A stretch of 64,000 bases of DNA from CBDCRK01 sp965220955 (GCA_965220955.1 CBDCRK010000037.1:372001-436000), one strand, 5' to 3'; shown: positions 23,882 to 33,242, counted from the first letter of the stretch. The notes: generated by a model not told the origin, from the letters alone. Program-made: numbers and translations.

Positions 23882-25438
23882 ATGAACACGGCTAACTTCT
23901 TGAGCATTCCGGCTACAATGTTTGCGGATCAGGAGATCATCGTCTTTGAAGGGAAACGATTTACCTATGGCGAGACACTCGATCGGGTACGTCGTCTGGC
24001 CAGCGCTCTGCAAGGGTTAGGAGTAAAACCCGGAGACCGAGTGGCGGTGCTGCAAACCAACTCCAACCAATACATAGAAGCCTACTATGCAACGGCCACA
24101 ATTGGCGGAACATTTGTTCCTCTCAACTACCGGGCCAAGATACCTGAGCTGGAGTACATGATCACCGCAGCCGAGTCCAAGGTGCTTCTAGTAGGAGATC
24201 GCTATCTCGAGACCATTGAACAGATCAAGCCCCAACTTACTAGCGTGCATGCCTACATCGCTATGGAGAACACACCATCGGGCATGCTTAACCTTGAAGA
24301 CCTGCTGGCTCAAAGCTCCCCTGACCTGGAAGACACCGAGATTGATGAGCAGGACGTCTCCATCCTCATGTACACCAGCGGCACCACCTCTCTGCCCAAG
24401 GGGGTTATGCTCACCTATGGTGACTTTACCAACTATGTGGTGGGCACAGTAGAAATGGCCGACGGCACCCCACGGGGCACTTCCCTACTCTGCGCTCCGC
24501 TCTACCACATTGCCGGCGCGGCTAACATCATGACGGCTCTGTGGGCAGGGAGGGAGGTCGTGGTGCTCCGTCAGTTCGAGCCCGTAGAGTGGCTGCAAGC
24601 AGTGCACACCGAGAAGGTTACGCACGCCTTTATTGTTCCGACCATGATGAAGCAGCTCATTGATCATCCTGAGTTCAGCAGCTTTGATCTGTCGAGCCTG
24701 CAGAACCTTTCCTATGGCGGGGCACCCATGCCCTTTCCGGTAATTCGCCGGGCAGTTGAGATGTTCCCCAAGAGCGCGGGCTTTGTTAATGCTTTTGGCC
24801 AGACAGAGACAACCTCGACCTTGACTGTTCTGGGCCCAGACGATCACCGTTTGGAAGGAACGCAAGAAGAGATCGAAAAGCGGCTCAAGCGGCTCACCTC
24901 GGTAGGTAAGCCTTTGCCAGATGTGGAGATAAAGGTAACTGACGAAGACAACCAAGACCTGCCGGTAGGAGAGATTGGTGAGGTACTCATTCGTACTCCT
25001 CGAATAATGAAGGGATACGCCGGACAGGAGAGTGCCACGGCCGCGCTGCTGGATGCTGGCGGCTGGCTGCACACCCGGGACATGGGCTACATTGATGAGG
25101 ATGGGTATATCTATCTTGCTGGCCGCAAAGACGATCTCATCATTCGCGGGGGGGAGAACATTGCCCCGGCAGAGATTGAGGCGGTGCTTCATGCCCACCC
25201 AGCGGTGGACGAAGCCGCGGTAATCGGGGTGCCCGATGAACAGTGGGGACAGAAGATCGCCGCATTTGTGGTGCTCCGTTCGGACCAGACGGCCAATGCT
25301 GAAGAATTAGGCGAGTTCTGTCGCCAGCGCTTGGCAAGCTTTAAGAAGCCCGAAGTCGTCTATTTCATTGAGGCTCTGCCTAAAAACCCCCTAGGAAAAA
25401 TTCTCAAAAAGGAACTGCGAGCCCAGTTCGCTGAATAG
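23882..25438 (+). CDS. AMP-forming acyl-CoA synthetase
   Basis: This 518-residue ANL-family ligase activates a carboxylic acid with ATP and CoA. The phosphate loop is MYTSGTTSLPKGVML near residues 160-174. The later motifs are GQTET, MGYIDEDGYIYLAGRKDDLI with the hinge aspartate, and the terminal lysine in NPLGKILKKELR. Length is standard and the substrate pocket is not diagnostic. GGAGGAG precedes the ATG. Together with the flanking enoyl-CoA hydratases it forms the beginning of a CoA-dependent degradation module. Confidence 0.93.
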   Translation: MNTANFLSIPATMFADQEIIVFEGKRFTYGETLDRVRRLASALQGLGVKPGDRVAVLQTNSNQYIEAYYATATIGGTFVPLNYRAKIPELEYMITAAESKVLLVGDRYLETIEQIKPQLTSVHAYIAMENTPSGMLNLEDLLAQSSPDLEDTEIDEQDVSILMYTSGTTSLPKGVMLTYGDFTNYVVGTVEMADGTPRGTSLLCAPLYHIAGAANIMTALWAGREVVVLRQFEPVEWLQAVHTEKVTHAFIVPTMMKQLIDHPEFSSFDLSSLQNLSYGGAPMPFPVIRRAVEMFPKSAGFVNAFGQTETTSTLTVLGPDDHRLEGTQEEIEKRLKRLTSVGKPLPDVEIKVTDEDNQDLPVGEIGEVLIRTPRIMKGYAGQESATAALLDAGGWLHTRDMGYIDEDGYIYLAGRKDDLIIRGGENIAPAEIEAVLHAHPAVDEAAVIGVPDEQWGQKIAAFVVLRSDQTANAEELGEFCRQRLASFKKPEVVYFIEALPKNPLGKILKKELRAQFAE

Positions 25439-25445
25439 AGCCCTT

Positions 25446-26222
25446 ATGCCTCCGGGAGACCAGGAGATAAGATACCAAAAAAGGGGGAAAGTCGGCTGGC
25501 TAGAAATTGGCCAGCCCCGCCTCAGTTCGGATATGGTGGAAACCCTTACTGCTCTATGCGATACCATAGACAATGACGAGGAAGTGGAAATCGTGGTGGT
25601 AATGGGAAAGGCAAGTACCTTCTGTACTGGTCTTGATTATCCCCAGGAGCATAAGGGATCTAGCGCCATAGCCGAGATTAGCAAGCGCTTTGGCAGTGTG
25701 AGCTGCATTGCGGCTCTGGCTCAGCTTACTAAACCAACCATAGCCGCAATGAACGGCGATGCTATTGGCGTGGGGTTAGAGCTAGCCCTTACCTGTGATC
25801 TCCGTATTGCCGTCTCGCACGCACGATTCGGCCTTTCCCAGATTGCTGAGGGATTGATTCCTTTTTGCGGCGGCACCCAGCGTCTTCCACGGCTCGTAGG
25901 GCAGGCCAAGGCTCTAGAGCTGGTGCTCACAGGCGAGTTGATCGATGGAGTAGAGGCAGAGCGTATTGGCTTGATTAACCGCCTGGTGACAGAAGGCGAC
26001 TTCTTCCAGGCTGTTGAGGAGTTACTTGCTAATCTTCTGGCCAAAGGACCCATTGCCCTACGTTTGGGTAAAGAAGCAGTGCTCAAGAGCCTGGATCTGA
26101 CGCTTGAGCAGGGCATCCGCTTGGAGGAAGACCTATATGTGCTCCTCCAGACTACCCAGGACCGGTCGGAGGGCATCGAGTCGTTTTTGCAAAAAAGAAC
26201 CCCACATTTTGTGGGCAAATAA
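25446..26222 (+). CDS. Enoyl-CoA hydratase/isomerase family protein
   Basis: This 258-residue crotonase begins seven bases after the ligase and is probably translated with it. The features are WLEIGQPRLSSDMV (in place of the usual NRPxxLN), FCTGLDYPQ, MNGDAIGVGLELALTCDLRIA and GLSQIAEGLIPFCGGTQRLPR. The oxyanion region keeps its geometry, but the glutamate pair differs from the usual E-x19-E, so it could be an isomerase or another acyl-CoA enzyme. It differs clearly from the hydratase at 23141. Confidence 0.85.
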   Translation: MPPGDQEIRYQKRGKVGWLEIGQPRLSSDMVETLTALCDTIDNDEEVEIVVVMGKASTFCTGLDYPQEHKGSSAIAEISKRFGSVSCIAALAQLTKPTIAAMNGDAIGVGLELALTCDLRIAVSHARFGLSQIAEGLIPFCGGTQRLPRLVGQAKALELVLTGELIDGVEAERIGLINRLVTEGDFFQAVEELLANLLAKGPIALRLGKEAVLKSLDLTLEQGIRLEEDLYVLLQTTQDRSEGIESFLQKRTPHFVGK

Positions 26223-26245
26223 AAACCCAAGGAGGAGAAAGAACC

Positions 26246-26365
26246 ATGGCAAACCAATTGGGCAAAATGTACATCTGTGGCACCTGCGGCTCGCAGGTCA
26301 TTGTTACCAAAGGCGGCAACGGCACTATAAAGTGCTGTGGGGCCGAGATGGAGCAAAAGAAGTAA
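26246..26365 (+). CDS. Desulforedoxin-like iron protein (copy 2)
   Basis: This 39-residue protein, MANQLGKMYICGTCGSQVIV then TKGGNGTIKCCGAEM, is close to classical desulforedoxin in length and spacing (C-x2-C, then CC). It shares the MANQLGK start and the GNG-I-CC core with the copy at 21232. AAGGAGGAG lies eight bases before the ATG. It follows the second hydratase by 23 bases. Confidence 0.88.
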   Translation: MANQLGKMYICGTCGSQVIVTKGGNGTIKCCGAEMEQKK

Positions 26366-26431
26366 AGGGGGGACGCCAGCTGTCAGTCCGATCCAGCTGA
26401 TAGCTGATAGCTTGGTGCTTACGGAGCAACC

Positions 26432-27106
26432 ATGAGTAGGCGTGGGGTTATTTTTGACCTTGATGGGGTTCTTATCGACTCCGAGGGCCTTTATTTCCGT
26501 GCCTATCGGACGGTTCTGGCGCCCTATGGGGTCAAGATCTCCCGTGCCGAGTACGAGGAGTACTGGATTGCCCAGGGTAAAGGACCAGAGTACATTGTTG
26601 CCAAGCATAACCTCCCTGTCTCCCCGGACGACCTACGCCAAATGCGCTCTCCTCTGTATCTCCGGCTACTTGAAACCGAGGTTACCCTGATGCCACATGT
26701 AGAAGAGGTGTTAGCCAGCCTTGCCCCTCACTTTGGCTTGACAGTGGCAACAAACACTAACCGAGAACACCTTGACTTTGTCCTGCGCCGTTTTGATATT
26801 GCACACTTCTTCCCCCTCACTGTGGCCCGAGAGGATTACCGGGGAGCCAAGCCTGAACCCGACGCTTTTCTAGCGGCGGCAGAAAAACTTGGACTTCCGC
26901 CGGCACATTGTGTGGTCATTGAGGACACCTATAAAGGCGTCATGGCTTCGATTTGCGCGGGTATAGGGTGTATTGCTGTGCCCAACGAATACACCCTGCA
27001 CAACGACTTTAGTCAGGCAAGTCTTGTGCTACAGAGCCTAAAAGAGCTAACTCCTGAGGCGGTAGATCGCCTTCTCGATAAAAAGACTCGGGATACGGGA
27101 GGCTAA
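26432..27106 (+). CDS. HAD-superfamily phosphatase/phosphomutase
   Basis: This 224-residue HAD enzyme has motif I VIFDLDGVLIDSEG with both aspartates, motif II VATNTN, lysine in YRGAKPEPDAF (motif III) and motif IV VIEDTYKGV. It belongs to the beta-phosphoglucomutase/phosphatase-like group with a small alpha cap. Its role here is unknown; it follows the second desulforedoxin gene after a dispersed repeat. Confidence 0.9.
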   Translation: MSRRGVIFDLDGVLIDSEGLYFRAYRTVLAPYGVKISRAEYEEYWIAQGKGPEYIVAKHNLPVSPDDLRQMRSPLYLRLLETEVTLMPHVEEVLASLAPHFGLTVATNTNREHLDFVLRRFDIAHFFPLTVAREDYRGAKPEPDAFLAAAEKLGLPPAHCVVIEDTYKGVMASICAGIGCIAVPNEYTLHNDFSQASLVLQSLKELTPEAVDRLLDKKTRDTGG

Positions 27107-27193
27107 GCCTTTTCAAACCCCTTCTTTTCCTTTATTCTGCCTCCTTAATCTTTCCGGGTAACCCTGTCCTAAGAAAAAAAGGAGGAAGAAAGA

Positions 27194-28054
27194 ATGACAA
27201 CCACTTTTACCGACCGCTATGCACAGGTTAACGGCCTGGATTTCCACTATTTAGAATGGAGGACAGAAGGCAAACCGCCAATGATCCTCCTGCACGGCGT
27301 AGGCCAGACCGCCCACACTTGGGATCTTTTTGCTGCTGCTATGTCACCTCATTTTCACATCTGTGCCCTAGATCAACGAGGTCATGGAGACAGCAGTTGG
27401 GCGCCGGACAAGGACTATTCGCGCAAGGCCATGGTTAACGACCTGCTAGAGTTTACCCGCACTCTGGGTATCGACCGATTTTTCCTGGTTGGTATGTCTA
27501 TGGGTGGAGCCAATTCTCTTTCGTTCACAGCTAACAACCCGGATAAGGTAGAGGCTCTGGTTGTGGTGGACATTGGCCCGCGGGTGGAGCAGAAAGGGGT
27601 GAACAATATCCGTAACTTTATGACCACCCACCGCGAGTTCGACTCTCTAGATGAGGCGGCAGAAGTCATTCACAAATACAATCCGCGCCGGTCCATGGAG
27701 GTGATCAGAAAGTTCACCGTAGTCTACAACTTAAAACAACTCCCCAATGGCAAGTGGACGTGGAAGTATGATTCCTATTTCAGCGACTCTCACCGTCGTA
27801 TGGACGTTCGCCAGATGCAGGAAGAGCTGCAGAACGAGGTGCGCAAAATCCGTTGTCCGGCACTGTTGGTCAAAGGGGGAGAGAGTGACGTTCTCTCTCT
27901 AGATGGAGCCAAAAACCTTCAGGAATCCATTCCCAACTCAGAATTAGCTCTGGTACCTGGGGCCGGCCATTCAGTCATGGGTGACAATCCACCGGGGTTT
28001 GAAGCAGCAGTAAAATCATTTTACCAGAAGAACGGCTATCTACCCGCAATGTAA
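27194..28054 (+). CDS. Alpha/beta hydrolase
   Basis: This 286-residue hydrolase has the oxyanion loop LLHGVGQTAHTWD, nucleophile elbow GMSMGG (serine near residue 104), DVLSLDGA as the acid region and GAGHSVMGDNPPGF with the histidine. It resembles meta-cleavage-product hydrolases and 3-oxoadipate enol-lactonase-type enzymes acting on small esters or C-C bonds. AAAGGAGGAAG precedes the ATG. A related hydrolase lies at 59181. Confidence 0.88.
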   Translation: MTTTFTDRYAQVNGLDFHYLEWRTEGKPPMILLHGVGQTAHTWDLFAAAMSPHFHICALDQRGHGDSSWAPDKDYSRKAMVNDLLEFTRTLGIDRFFLVGMSMGGANSLSFTANNPDKVEALVVVDIGPRVEQKGVNNIRNFMTTHREFDSLDEAAEVIHKYNPRRSMEVIRKFTVVYNLKQLPNGKWTWKYDSYFSDSHRRMDVRQMQEELQNEVRKIRCPALLVKGGESDVLSLDGAKNLQESIPNSELALVPGAGHSVMGDNPPGFEAAVKSFYQKNGYLPAM

Positions 28055-28080
28055 GGGGGATAAACAGGGAGAGGAGATCT

Positions 28081-28872
28081 ATGGACCTGGGACTAAGGGG
28101 TAAGGTCGTCATTGTTGGTGGAGCCAGTAAGGGGATTGGTAAAGCCACAGCTCTTGGATTTGCCCGCGAAGGCGCCAAGGTGGCCGTCTGTGCACGCAGT
28201 CGTGAGCCTCTTGAGGGTGCGGCTGAAGAGATCCGTAAGGCAACAGGAGCAGAGGTACTCGCTATCCCCGGTGACCTAGCCCAGGCCCAAGCCGTTGAGG
28301 ATCTTATTGCCAAGACCGTCGAGCGCTTTGGCACCATCCATGTGCTGGTAAACAACACGGGCGGACCACCTCTTGGAGGGTTTAGTCGCATGTCTGACGA
28401 GGAGTGGGAAAAGGCCTTCGCCCTCAATTTCTTAAGCACCGTGCGTCTTACCCGCCAAACACTCCCTTACATGGAGAAACAGCAATGGGGCAGAATCATC
28501 AATGTCATGTCCGTATCGGTTAAAGAGCCCATCGACGGCCTTATTCTTTCCAACGGTGTGCGTCCAGCGGTGGTGGGCATGGCAAAAACTCTGTCCCGCG
28601 AGGTGGGCAAACACAATATTACCATCAACACGGTTCTCCCCGGCCGGATTCTTACTGACCGACTGCGTAACGCTATGGCATCTCGAGCACAGACCACAGA
28701 AAAATCTCTTGAGCAGGCGTTGGCAGAAGGCTCCGCTGATATCCCCCTGGGTCGTATCGGCGACCCCCAGGAGATGGCTAATGTGATTGTTTTCCTTGCT
28801 TCCGAGGCGGCAAGCTATGTATCTGGGGTGAGCATCCAGGTGGACGGTGGCTTGGTCCGGGGGTTAATGTAA
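28081..28872 (+). CDS. Short-chain dehydrogenase/reductase with altered active site
   Basis: This 263-residue SDR has the NAD(P) loop GGASKGIG near residues 13-20, NNTGG in the core and the C-terminal VSGVSIQVDGGLVRGLM. The catalytic serine region is VMSVSVKEPIDG. Where the Tyr-x3-Lys pair should stand, the sequence reads LSNGVRPAVVGMAKTL, so the tyrosine is missing and the lysine may be moved. Several SDR subfamilies carry this LSN-x-x-R form. It may therefore not act as a standard alcohol or ketone oxidoreductase. It is followed six bases later by the inositol-phosphatase-like gene. Confidence 0.85.
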   Translation: MDLGLRGKVVIVGGASKGIGKATALGFAREGAKVAVCARSREPLEGAAEEIRKATGAEVLAIPGDLAQAQAVEDLIAKTVERFGTIHVLVNNTGGPPLGGFSRMSDEEWEKAFALNFLSTVRLTRQTLPYMEKQQWGRIINVMSVSVKEPIDGLILSNGVRPAVVGMAKTLSREVGKHNITINTVLPGRILTDRLRNAMASRAQTTEKSLEQALAEGSADIPLGRIGDPQEMANVIVFLASEAASYVSGVSIQVDGGLVRGLM

Positions 28873-28877
28873 CACCC

Positions 28878-29657
28878 ATGGACAAACTTCTTGCTACCGC
28901 CATTGAGGCAGCCAGGGCTGCGGGCGAAATTGCCCTAAAATACTTCCGTACGAATCTTGTAGTTGAGACCAAAGCCGATAAGACGCCGGTTACCAAGGCG
29001 GACCGGCTGAGCGAGGCAAAAATTGTTGAAGTACTCCGCGCAGCTTTCCCTGACATGGCTTTCCTGGGAGAAGAGATGGGCGAACAGGGGAGTACCGGCA
29101 GTGGGAGTGCTAGCAGGGCTCGCTGGATCATCGACCCTATTGACGGAACCAAGAACTTTATACGAGGTATCCCTTTTTTTGCTACGCTCATTGCCCTGGA
29201 GGAAGAAGGTGAAGTAACAGCTGGGGTGATATATGCCCCGGCCACGGGCGATCTTCTCTACGCACAAAAAGGTCAGGGAGCATTTGCCAACGGCAGGCAG
29301 GTGCAGGTTTCAACTATCTCCACGCTTAAAGAGGCCATGTTGATCCATGGTGGGCTTGGCGACCTCAAGCGCAGTCTCTACTGGCAGCCCTTTGTGAGAC
29401 TGATCGATCAAACCGCCCGCCAGCGGGGGTTTGGCGACGTCCTGGGACATACTCAGGTGATTTGCGGACACGCTGAGGTCACTTTAGAGCCCGCGATCTC
29501 GCCCTGGGATGTGGCAGCAACAAAGATTATTGTGGAAGAAGCGGGCGGACAATACACCGACTTCTCCGGCAGCCCATCTATCTACACAGGCACTGCCGTG
29601 ATCTCCAATGGCAGGGTGCATGAGGAAGTCCTGAAGATATTGCAGTCAAGCATTTAG
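28878..29657 (+). CDS. Inositol monophosphatase family protein
   Basis: This 259-residue, metal-dependent phosphatase shows FLGEEMGEQG (motif A with glutamates), IDPIDGTKNFIRG (motif B) and the late WDVAATKIIVEEAGG motif. The family acts on inositol phosphate, histidinol phosphate or PAP; the sequence does not separate them. The ATG starts six bases after the SDR stop, so the genes are cotranscribed. Confidence 0.93.
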   Translation: MDKLLATAIEAARAAGEIALKYFRTNLVVETKADKTPVTKADRLSEAKIVEVLRAAFPDMAFLGEEMGEQGSTGSGSASRARWIIDPIDGTKNFIRGIPFFATLIALEEEGEVTAGVIYAPATGDLLYAQKGQGAFANGRQVQVSTISTLKEAMLIHGGLGDLKRSLYWQPFVRLIDQTARQRGFGDVLGHTQVICGHAEVTLEPAISPWDVAATKIIVEEAGGQYTDFSGSPSIYTGTAVISNGRVHEEVLKILQSSI

Positions 29658-29710
29658 CAATCAGCTGCCAGCCTCGGGCCTAGAATAGGGTGAAGAGTGA
29701 AGAATGATAT

Positions 29711-29752
29711 GAGTTGAGAAGCTAAAAATTTCTAACTCTTGATTCTCAACTC
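29711..29752 (+). terminator. Candidate bidirectional terminator between convergent genes
   Basis: GAGTTGAGAA (29711-29720) and TTCTCAACTC (29743-29752) are perfect 10-bp arms around a 22-nt loop, followed by TTAATTTTTAACTCC. It lies between the plus-strand inositol-phosphatase-like gene and the minus-strand zinc-ribbon gene. Confidence 0.5.
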
Positions 29753-29803
29753 TTAATTTTTAACTCCTTGCTGAGAGCTGAACGCTAATGGCCGAACGCT
29801 TCT

Positions 29804-30034
29804 TTATGATGTTACCTTTCTCAGAGAGGAGCGTCTTCTACCCTCTTCGGACGAGAAAGAAAGAACGTGGGCGCTAATCTCCTCACGCATGGCCTCATAG
29901 CAATCCTGGCATACTTCTCCCTGCCAATCCCATACCGAACGGTTAGGCCGTTCGGTCACCTCAATAGTAAACACCACTAGCGAGTCCATACTCTCAACTT
30001 CTGCTAGGCAGCGGTCACAGAAAAACTTAATCAT
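29804..30034 (-). CDS. Small zinc-ribbon-like protein, unknown
   Basis: This 76-residue protein has two CxxC knuckles: FFCDRCLAEVES at the start and GEVCQDCYEAM near residues 40-49, forming a likely zinc ribbon. The spacer contains a beta-rich VVFTIEVTERPNRSVWDWQ. The C-terminus is basic. No enzyme motif is present. It lies alone on the minus strand 130 bp upstream of the ThDP-enzyme gene end. Function is unknown. Confidence 0.7.
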   Translation of the reverse strand: MIKFFCDRCLAEVESMDSLVVFTIEVTERPNRSVWDWQGEVCQDCYEAMREEISAHVLSFSSEEGRRRSSLRKVTS

Positions 30035-30166
30035 AATTGTTCCCTTAAAGCCTTCTCTGCTTAGAGAGGGGAGGCAATCCCTTACGTTACCTTATCACCC
30101 CCACCCTAAACCCTCCCCCATCAAGGGGGAGGGAAGTTTTGAAGTTTGAGCTTTGACCGCTAACCT

Positions 30167-31855
30167 CTAGACCTGCGTTGATCCGAGCAGGTTGCCGCCC
30201 AGCGACGGATGTCCAATGCGCTTGTCTCCAAGCACATTGATCACCGCAGTCTTGCCGGACTTCAGCGCCCGTTCCAACGCCGGGATAAGCTCATCGGGGT
30301 TTTCTACATGCTCGCCATGGCAGCCCATCTCAGCAAAGATCTTGTCGTAACGGACGTTAGGAAGCATATCGAAGGGCTCGGTTTTGTCCTTGAGCATGGG
30401 CATCTTCTCAAAGCTGGGCCCCCAAGAGCTGTTGTTCCACAGTATGGTAACCACCGGCAGTTTGTATTTTGCCGCTGTCTCTAGATCCCAACCACCAATG
30501 CCAATACCGCCATCACCAATAACCGCCACCACCTGCTGAGAAGGACGGGCAAGCTGGATGCCAATCGACATGCCAATGCTGTGGCCCACCGGGGCCAGCG
30601 GACCCGCATCCACCACCTGCCCAGCAAAACGAGAGACGAACCATTGGCTTATATAGCCAGAGAGGGTAAAGCTATCGACGACCACGGTGGCGTTTTTATC
30701 CATCACTGAGATCAAGTCCTTAGTGAGACGATCAGGGTGTATAGGTACATTGTTACGAAATTTTTCCTCGCGCTCGTTAACCATACGGGTATAGTTGGCC
30801 CGCACCTCGGCTATCTCTTTAAGCCATGCAGAGTCCTTTTTAGTGCTAAAGTCCAGCTTCATCTCCTTGATTTTGTCAATCATCTGGCGCAGAACCAGCT
30901 TGGGATCGCCAACGATTGCCACCTCGGCAGGCACATGCCAGCCAATGCGGCTAGGGCTAGGGTCGATCTGGATATATTTGGCCTTGTCCGTCCAGGTGGG
31001 CGGCTGGCCGAAGTGCTCGCCACTCCAGTAGCGAAAGCCAAAAGCAAGGACCACATCGGCCCTTCCAGTAAAGGGCTTTTTCCAGGCGCCGCGTATAGTA
31101 AGCTCATGATCCTCGGGTATTGACCCCTGCCCAGCCCGGCGGGCGTAGACCGGGGTATTGGTCAGCTCGGCTAGCTCTTTGAGCTCCTCCGCCGCTTGCG
31201 ACCAGAACAGGCCATCGCCACCAACCAGGAGGGGTCGTTCGGCTCCGGCAAGCATCTCGACGGCTCGCTCCACCTGTCTAGGGTCACCCTGAGAGCGTAT
31301 CTCATCAGGATCATACATCCTGGCTCCTTTGCGCTGTTTGCTCTCATCATCTACATGGTAAAGAAGGTTAGTAGGGAACTCGACCAGGGCTACCCCCTGG
31401 GGTGGGTTCATGGCCTCGCGAAATGCTTGGCGTAGGTCGATCTCAGTGGTCGTCCAGTCGAGCACTCGCTTGGTATACTTGGTAAAGGTGCGACAGACCT
31501 CCGAGCCGTACGCCTCCTGAAAGGAGCCAATACCGTCTTCGTTGGTGGGGTGTTGACCGGCTAGACAAACCACCGCGCTGTTAGTCATACCGGCTAGACA
31601 GAGGCCGGTTATAGCGTTTGTCAACCCACAGCCCGCAGTCACACTGCACACCCCGGGAGTGCCAGTGGTGCGCGCCCAGCCGTCAGCCGCATAGGCGGTG
31701 GCCTGCTCGTGACGCATGTGAATGAGCTTGATGTCGTTGTTCATCAGGTTGGCCAGGATGGGAAAGGTATGCCCACCGTTTACAGCAAACATATATTTCA
31801 CCTTCTGTTCTTTGAGAATCCGGCCAATCAGGGTACCACCATCAACTTGTGCCAT
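30167..31855 (-). CDS. Thiamine diphosphate-dependent enzyme (acetolactate-synthase-like)
   Basis: This 562-residue ThDP enzyme has the catalytic glutamate in MRHEQATAYAADGWAR near residue 50 and the ThDP motif GDGGIGIGG...WNN near residues 445-475. The middle domain (PLLVGGDGLFWSQAAEEL) is the FAD or nucleotide domain of the acetolactate-synthase family. Related enzymes include oxalyl-CoA decarboxylase, 2-hydroxyacyl-CoA lyase and benzoylformate decarboxylase; a 2-hydroxyacyl-CoA lyase is attractive given the CoA genes nearby, but this is inference. AAGGAGGGC precedes the ATG. Confidence 0.88.
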   Translation of the reverse strand: MAQVDGGTLIGRILKEQKVKYMFAVNGGHTFPILANLMNNDIKLIHMRHEQATAYAADGWARTTGTPGVCSVTAGCGLTNAITGLCLAGMTNSAVVCLAGQHPTNEDGIGSFQEAYGSEVCRTFTKYTKRVLDWTTTEIDLRQAFREAMNPPQGVALVEFPTNLLYHVDDESKQRKGARMYDPDEIRSQGDPRQVERAVEMLAGAERPLLVGGDGLFWSQAAEELKELAELTNTPVYARRAGQGSIPEDHELTIRGAWKKPFTGRADVVLAFGFRYWSGEHFGQPPTWTDKAKYIQIDPSPSRIGWHVPAEVAIVGDPKLVLRQMIDKIKEMKLDFSTKKDSAWLKEIAEVRANYTRMVNEREEKFRNNVPIHPDRLTKDLISVMDKNATVVVDSFTLSGYISQWFVSRFAGQVVDAGPLAPVGHSIGMSIGIQLARPSQQVVAVIGDGGIGIGGWDLETAAKYKLPVVTILWNNSSWGPSFEKMPMLKDKTEPFDMLPNVRYDKIFAEMGCHGEHVENPDELIPALERALKSGKTAVINVLGDKRIGHPSLGGNLLGSTQV

Positions 31856-31870
31856 AGGAAGCCCTCCTTA

Positions 31871-33242
31871 TTATTTTTGCGGCATACTCCCACATTTTTC
31901 GGGGGAAGGAAAGACCTGGGCAAGAGAGCCCTGGGCAGGAGAGCCCACAGATGAGGGTCTGTGGCTCAGTAGGACATCCTGCAAGCCCTGGGTGTTCAGA
32001 ATGCTCCCTACAGCACGGCTGAGAGCCACAGTTAGCGTTTCTTCCGCAGTGCCATACAGATGGATGGAATCCCCCAGGGTAGGATCATCAATAATGTCCC
32101 CTGTCTTCCCTTGCCATAGCATTTCGCCGGAAGGCCAGTGATAAAGGGATAGGGCCAGGGAAACCGCTGCCTGAGTAGGACCCCGTATGGGCCTAGAAAT
32201 TATATGTGGGGGAAAGGGAAAGGTAGTACGAACAACAATCTGCTCATAGCGCACCAGGCTGAGCAAAGAGAACTCTTCAATCGTGCAGCCAAGGGCATAA
32301 TCTGCCTGTCCTTGGACTGGGCTCAGGACAGGCCCTTCGGCTGGGCTCAGGACAGGCTTCGGACTTCTTCTCCTGCCAGCGGTGTGGAGAGGGAAAAAGG
32401 AACTTCGGCCTCAACATCAGGAAGGCCCTTCGGCTGGGCTCAGGACAGGCCCTTCGGCTGGGCTCAGGACAGGGGAACTGGCCTCAGGACATAAAACCCG
32501 GCCCTTCGGCTGGGCTCAGGACAGGCCCTTCGGCTGGGCTCAGGACAGGCCCTTCGGCTGGGCTCAGGACAGGCCCTTCGGCTGGGCTCAGGACAGGCCC
32601 TTCGGCTGGGCTCAGGACAGGCCCTTCGGCTGGGCTCAGGACAGGCCCTTCGGCTGGGCTCAGGACAGGCCCTTCGGCTGGGCTCAGGACAGGCCCTTCG
32701 GCTGGGCTCAGGACAGGCTTTTCTTCTCCTGCCAGCGGTGTGGAGAGGGAAAAAGGAACCGCCTCAACATAAAACCCGGCCTCACAGAAGTGAGTGGCAA
32801 TTGTCCCTTGTACCACCTCAGGCAGGCCCGGAAGCGTATAGACCGCCTGCGGAATATCGGGAGGATAACGCATGCCTGAGTCCATGGTTCTGAGCACCCC
32901 AAGGGCTGGAACCATGTTCCTTCCTTCTGCATCCTGTGGGGCTATGCTGACTGTCCCGTCCCGCGAGTTCAGCCCATGGATACCAACAATCTCACCCCCG
33001 TCCCCAGTTATGGGGAGAGTGCTATCTCGTATTTTTAAGCTTGGACGCTTGTCTACGGGCAGCAAGACCAGGACACGCGCTGGAGGAAAAGTCGGCTTCC
33101 TTCCTTTCACCAAGCCAGGAAGATAGCTCACAGCCAGGGTGTGGGTATCGGGAGGAGGGGGAGAAAGGTTAAGGCTACAGCCAACAAGGTAGAGAGCTAG
33201 AAAAAGGAGTCCCAGGTGTTGGTGTTGTAAGCGTTTAGCCAT
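31871..33242 (-). pseudogene. Lipoprotein gene interrupted by 24-bp repeat expansion
   Basis: The start (ATG 33242) encodes a signal with the lipobox LYLVGCSLN, so the mature protein would be a lipoprotein. The following 160 residues (RVLVLLPVDKRPSLKIRDST...TIATHFCEAGFYVEAVPF) look like a folded periplasmic domain. The frame then enters nine in-frame copies of PVLSPAEG and stops at 32484. The rest of the original C-terminal domain (HWPSGEMLWQGKTGDIIDD... TLGDSIHLYGTAEETLTVALS) is found at 31871-32266 after a duplicated copy of the STPLAGEE region. The ATG overlaps the stop of the HicB-like remnant. The family is not recognised. Confidence 0.65.
32312..32716 (-). repeat. Tandem 24-bp repeat, about 13 units in three clusters
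   Basis: The unit GCCCTTCGGCTGGGCTCAGG plus ACAG recurs every 24 bp: nine units at 32501-32716, about two at 32424-32472 and about two at 32312-32356. A 65-bp flanking segment (TTCTTCTCCTGCCAGCGGTG...) is present at both 32358 and 32717, so the tract grew by segmental duplication. Being a multiple of three, it keeps all frames open. Units are identical, so it is not a CRISPR (no spacers). Confidence 0.9.

Noticed and set aside
32312..32716. CRISPR-like array
   Set aside because: The units are directly tandem and identical with no spacers, and no cas genes are present.
32204..32879. Long plus-strand frames with repeated PFGWAQDR over the 24-bp repeats
   Set aside because: A 24-bp unit keeps every frame open. 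The minus-strand frame carries the lipoprotein signal and flanking domain, so the plus-strand frames are shadows.
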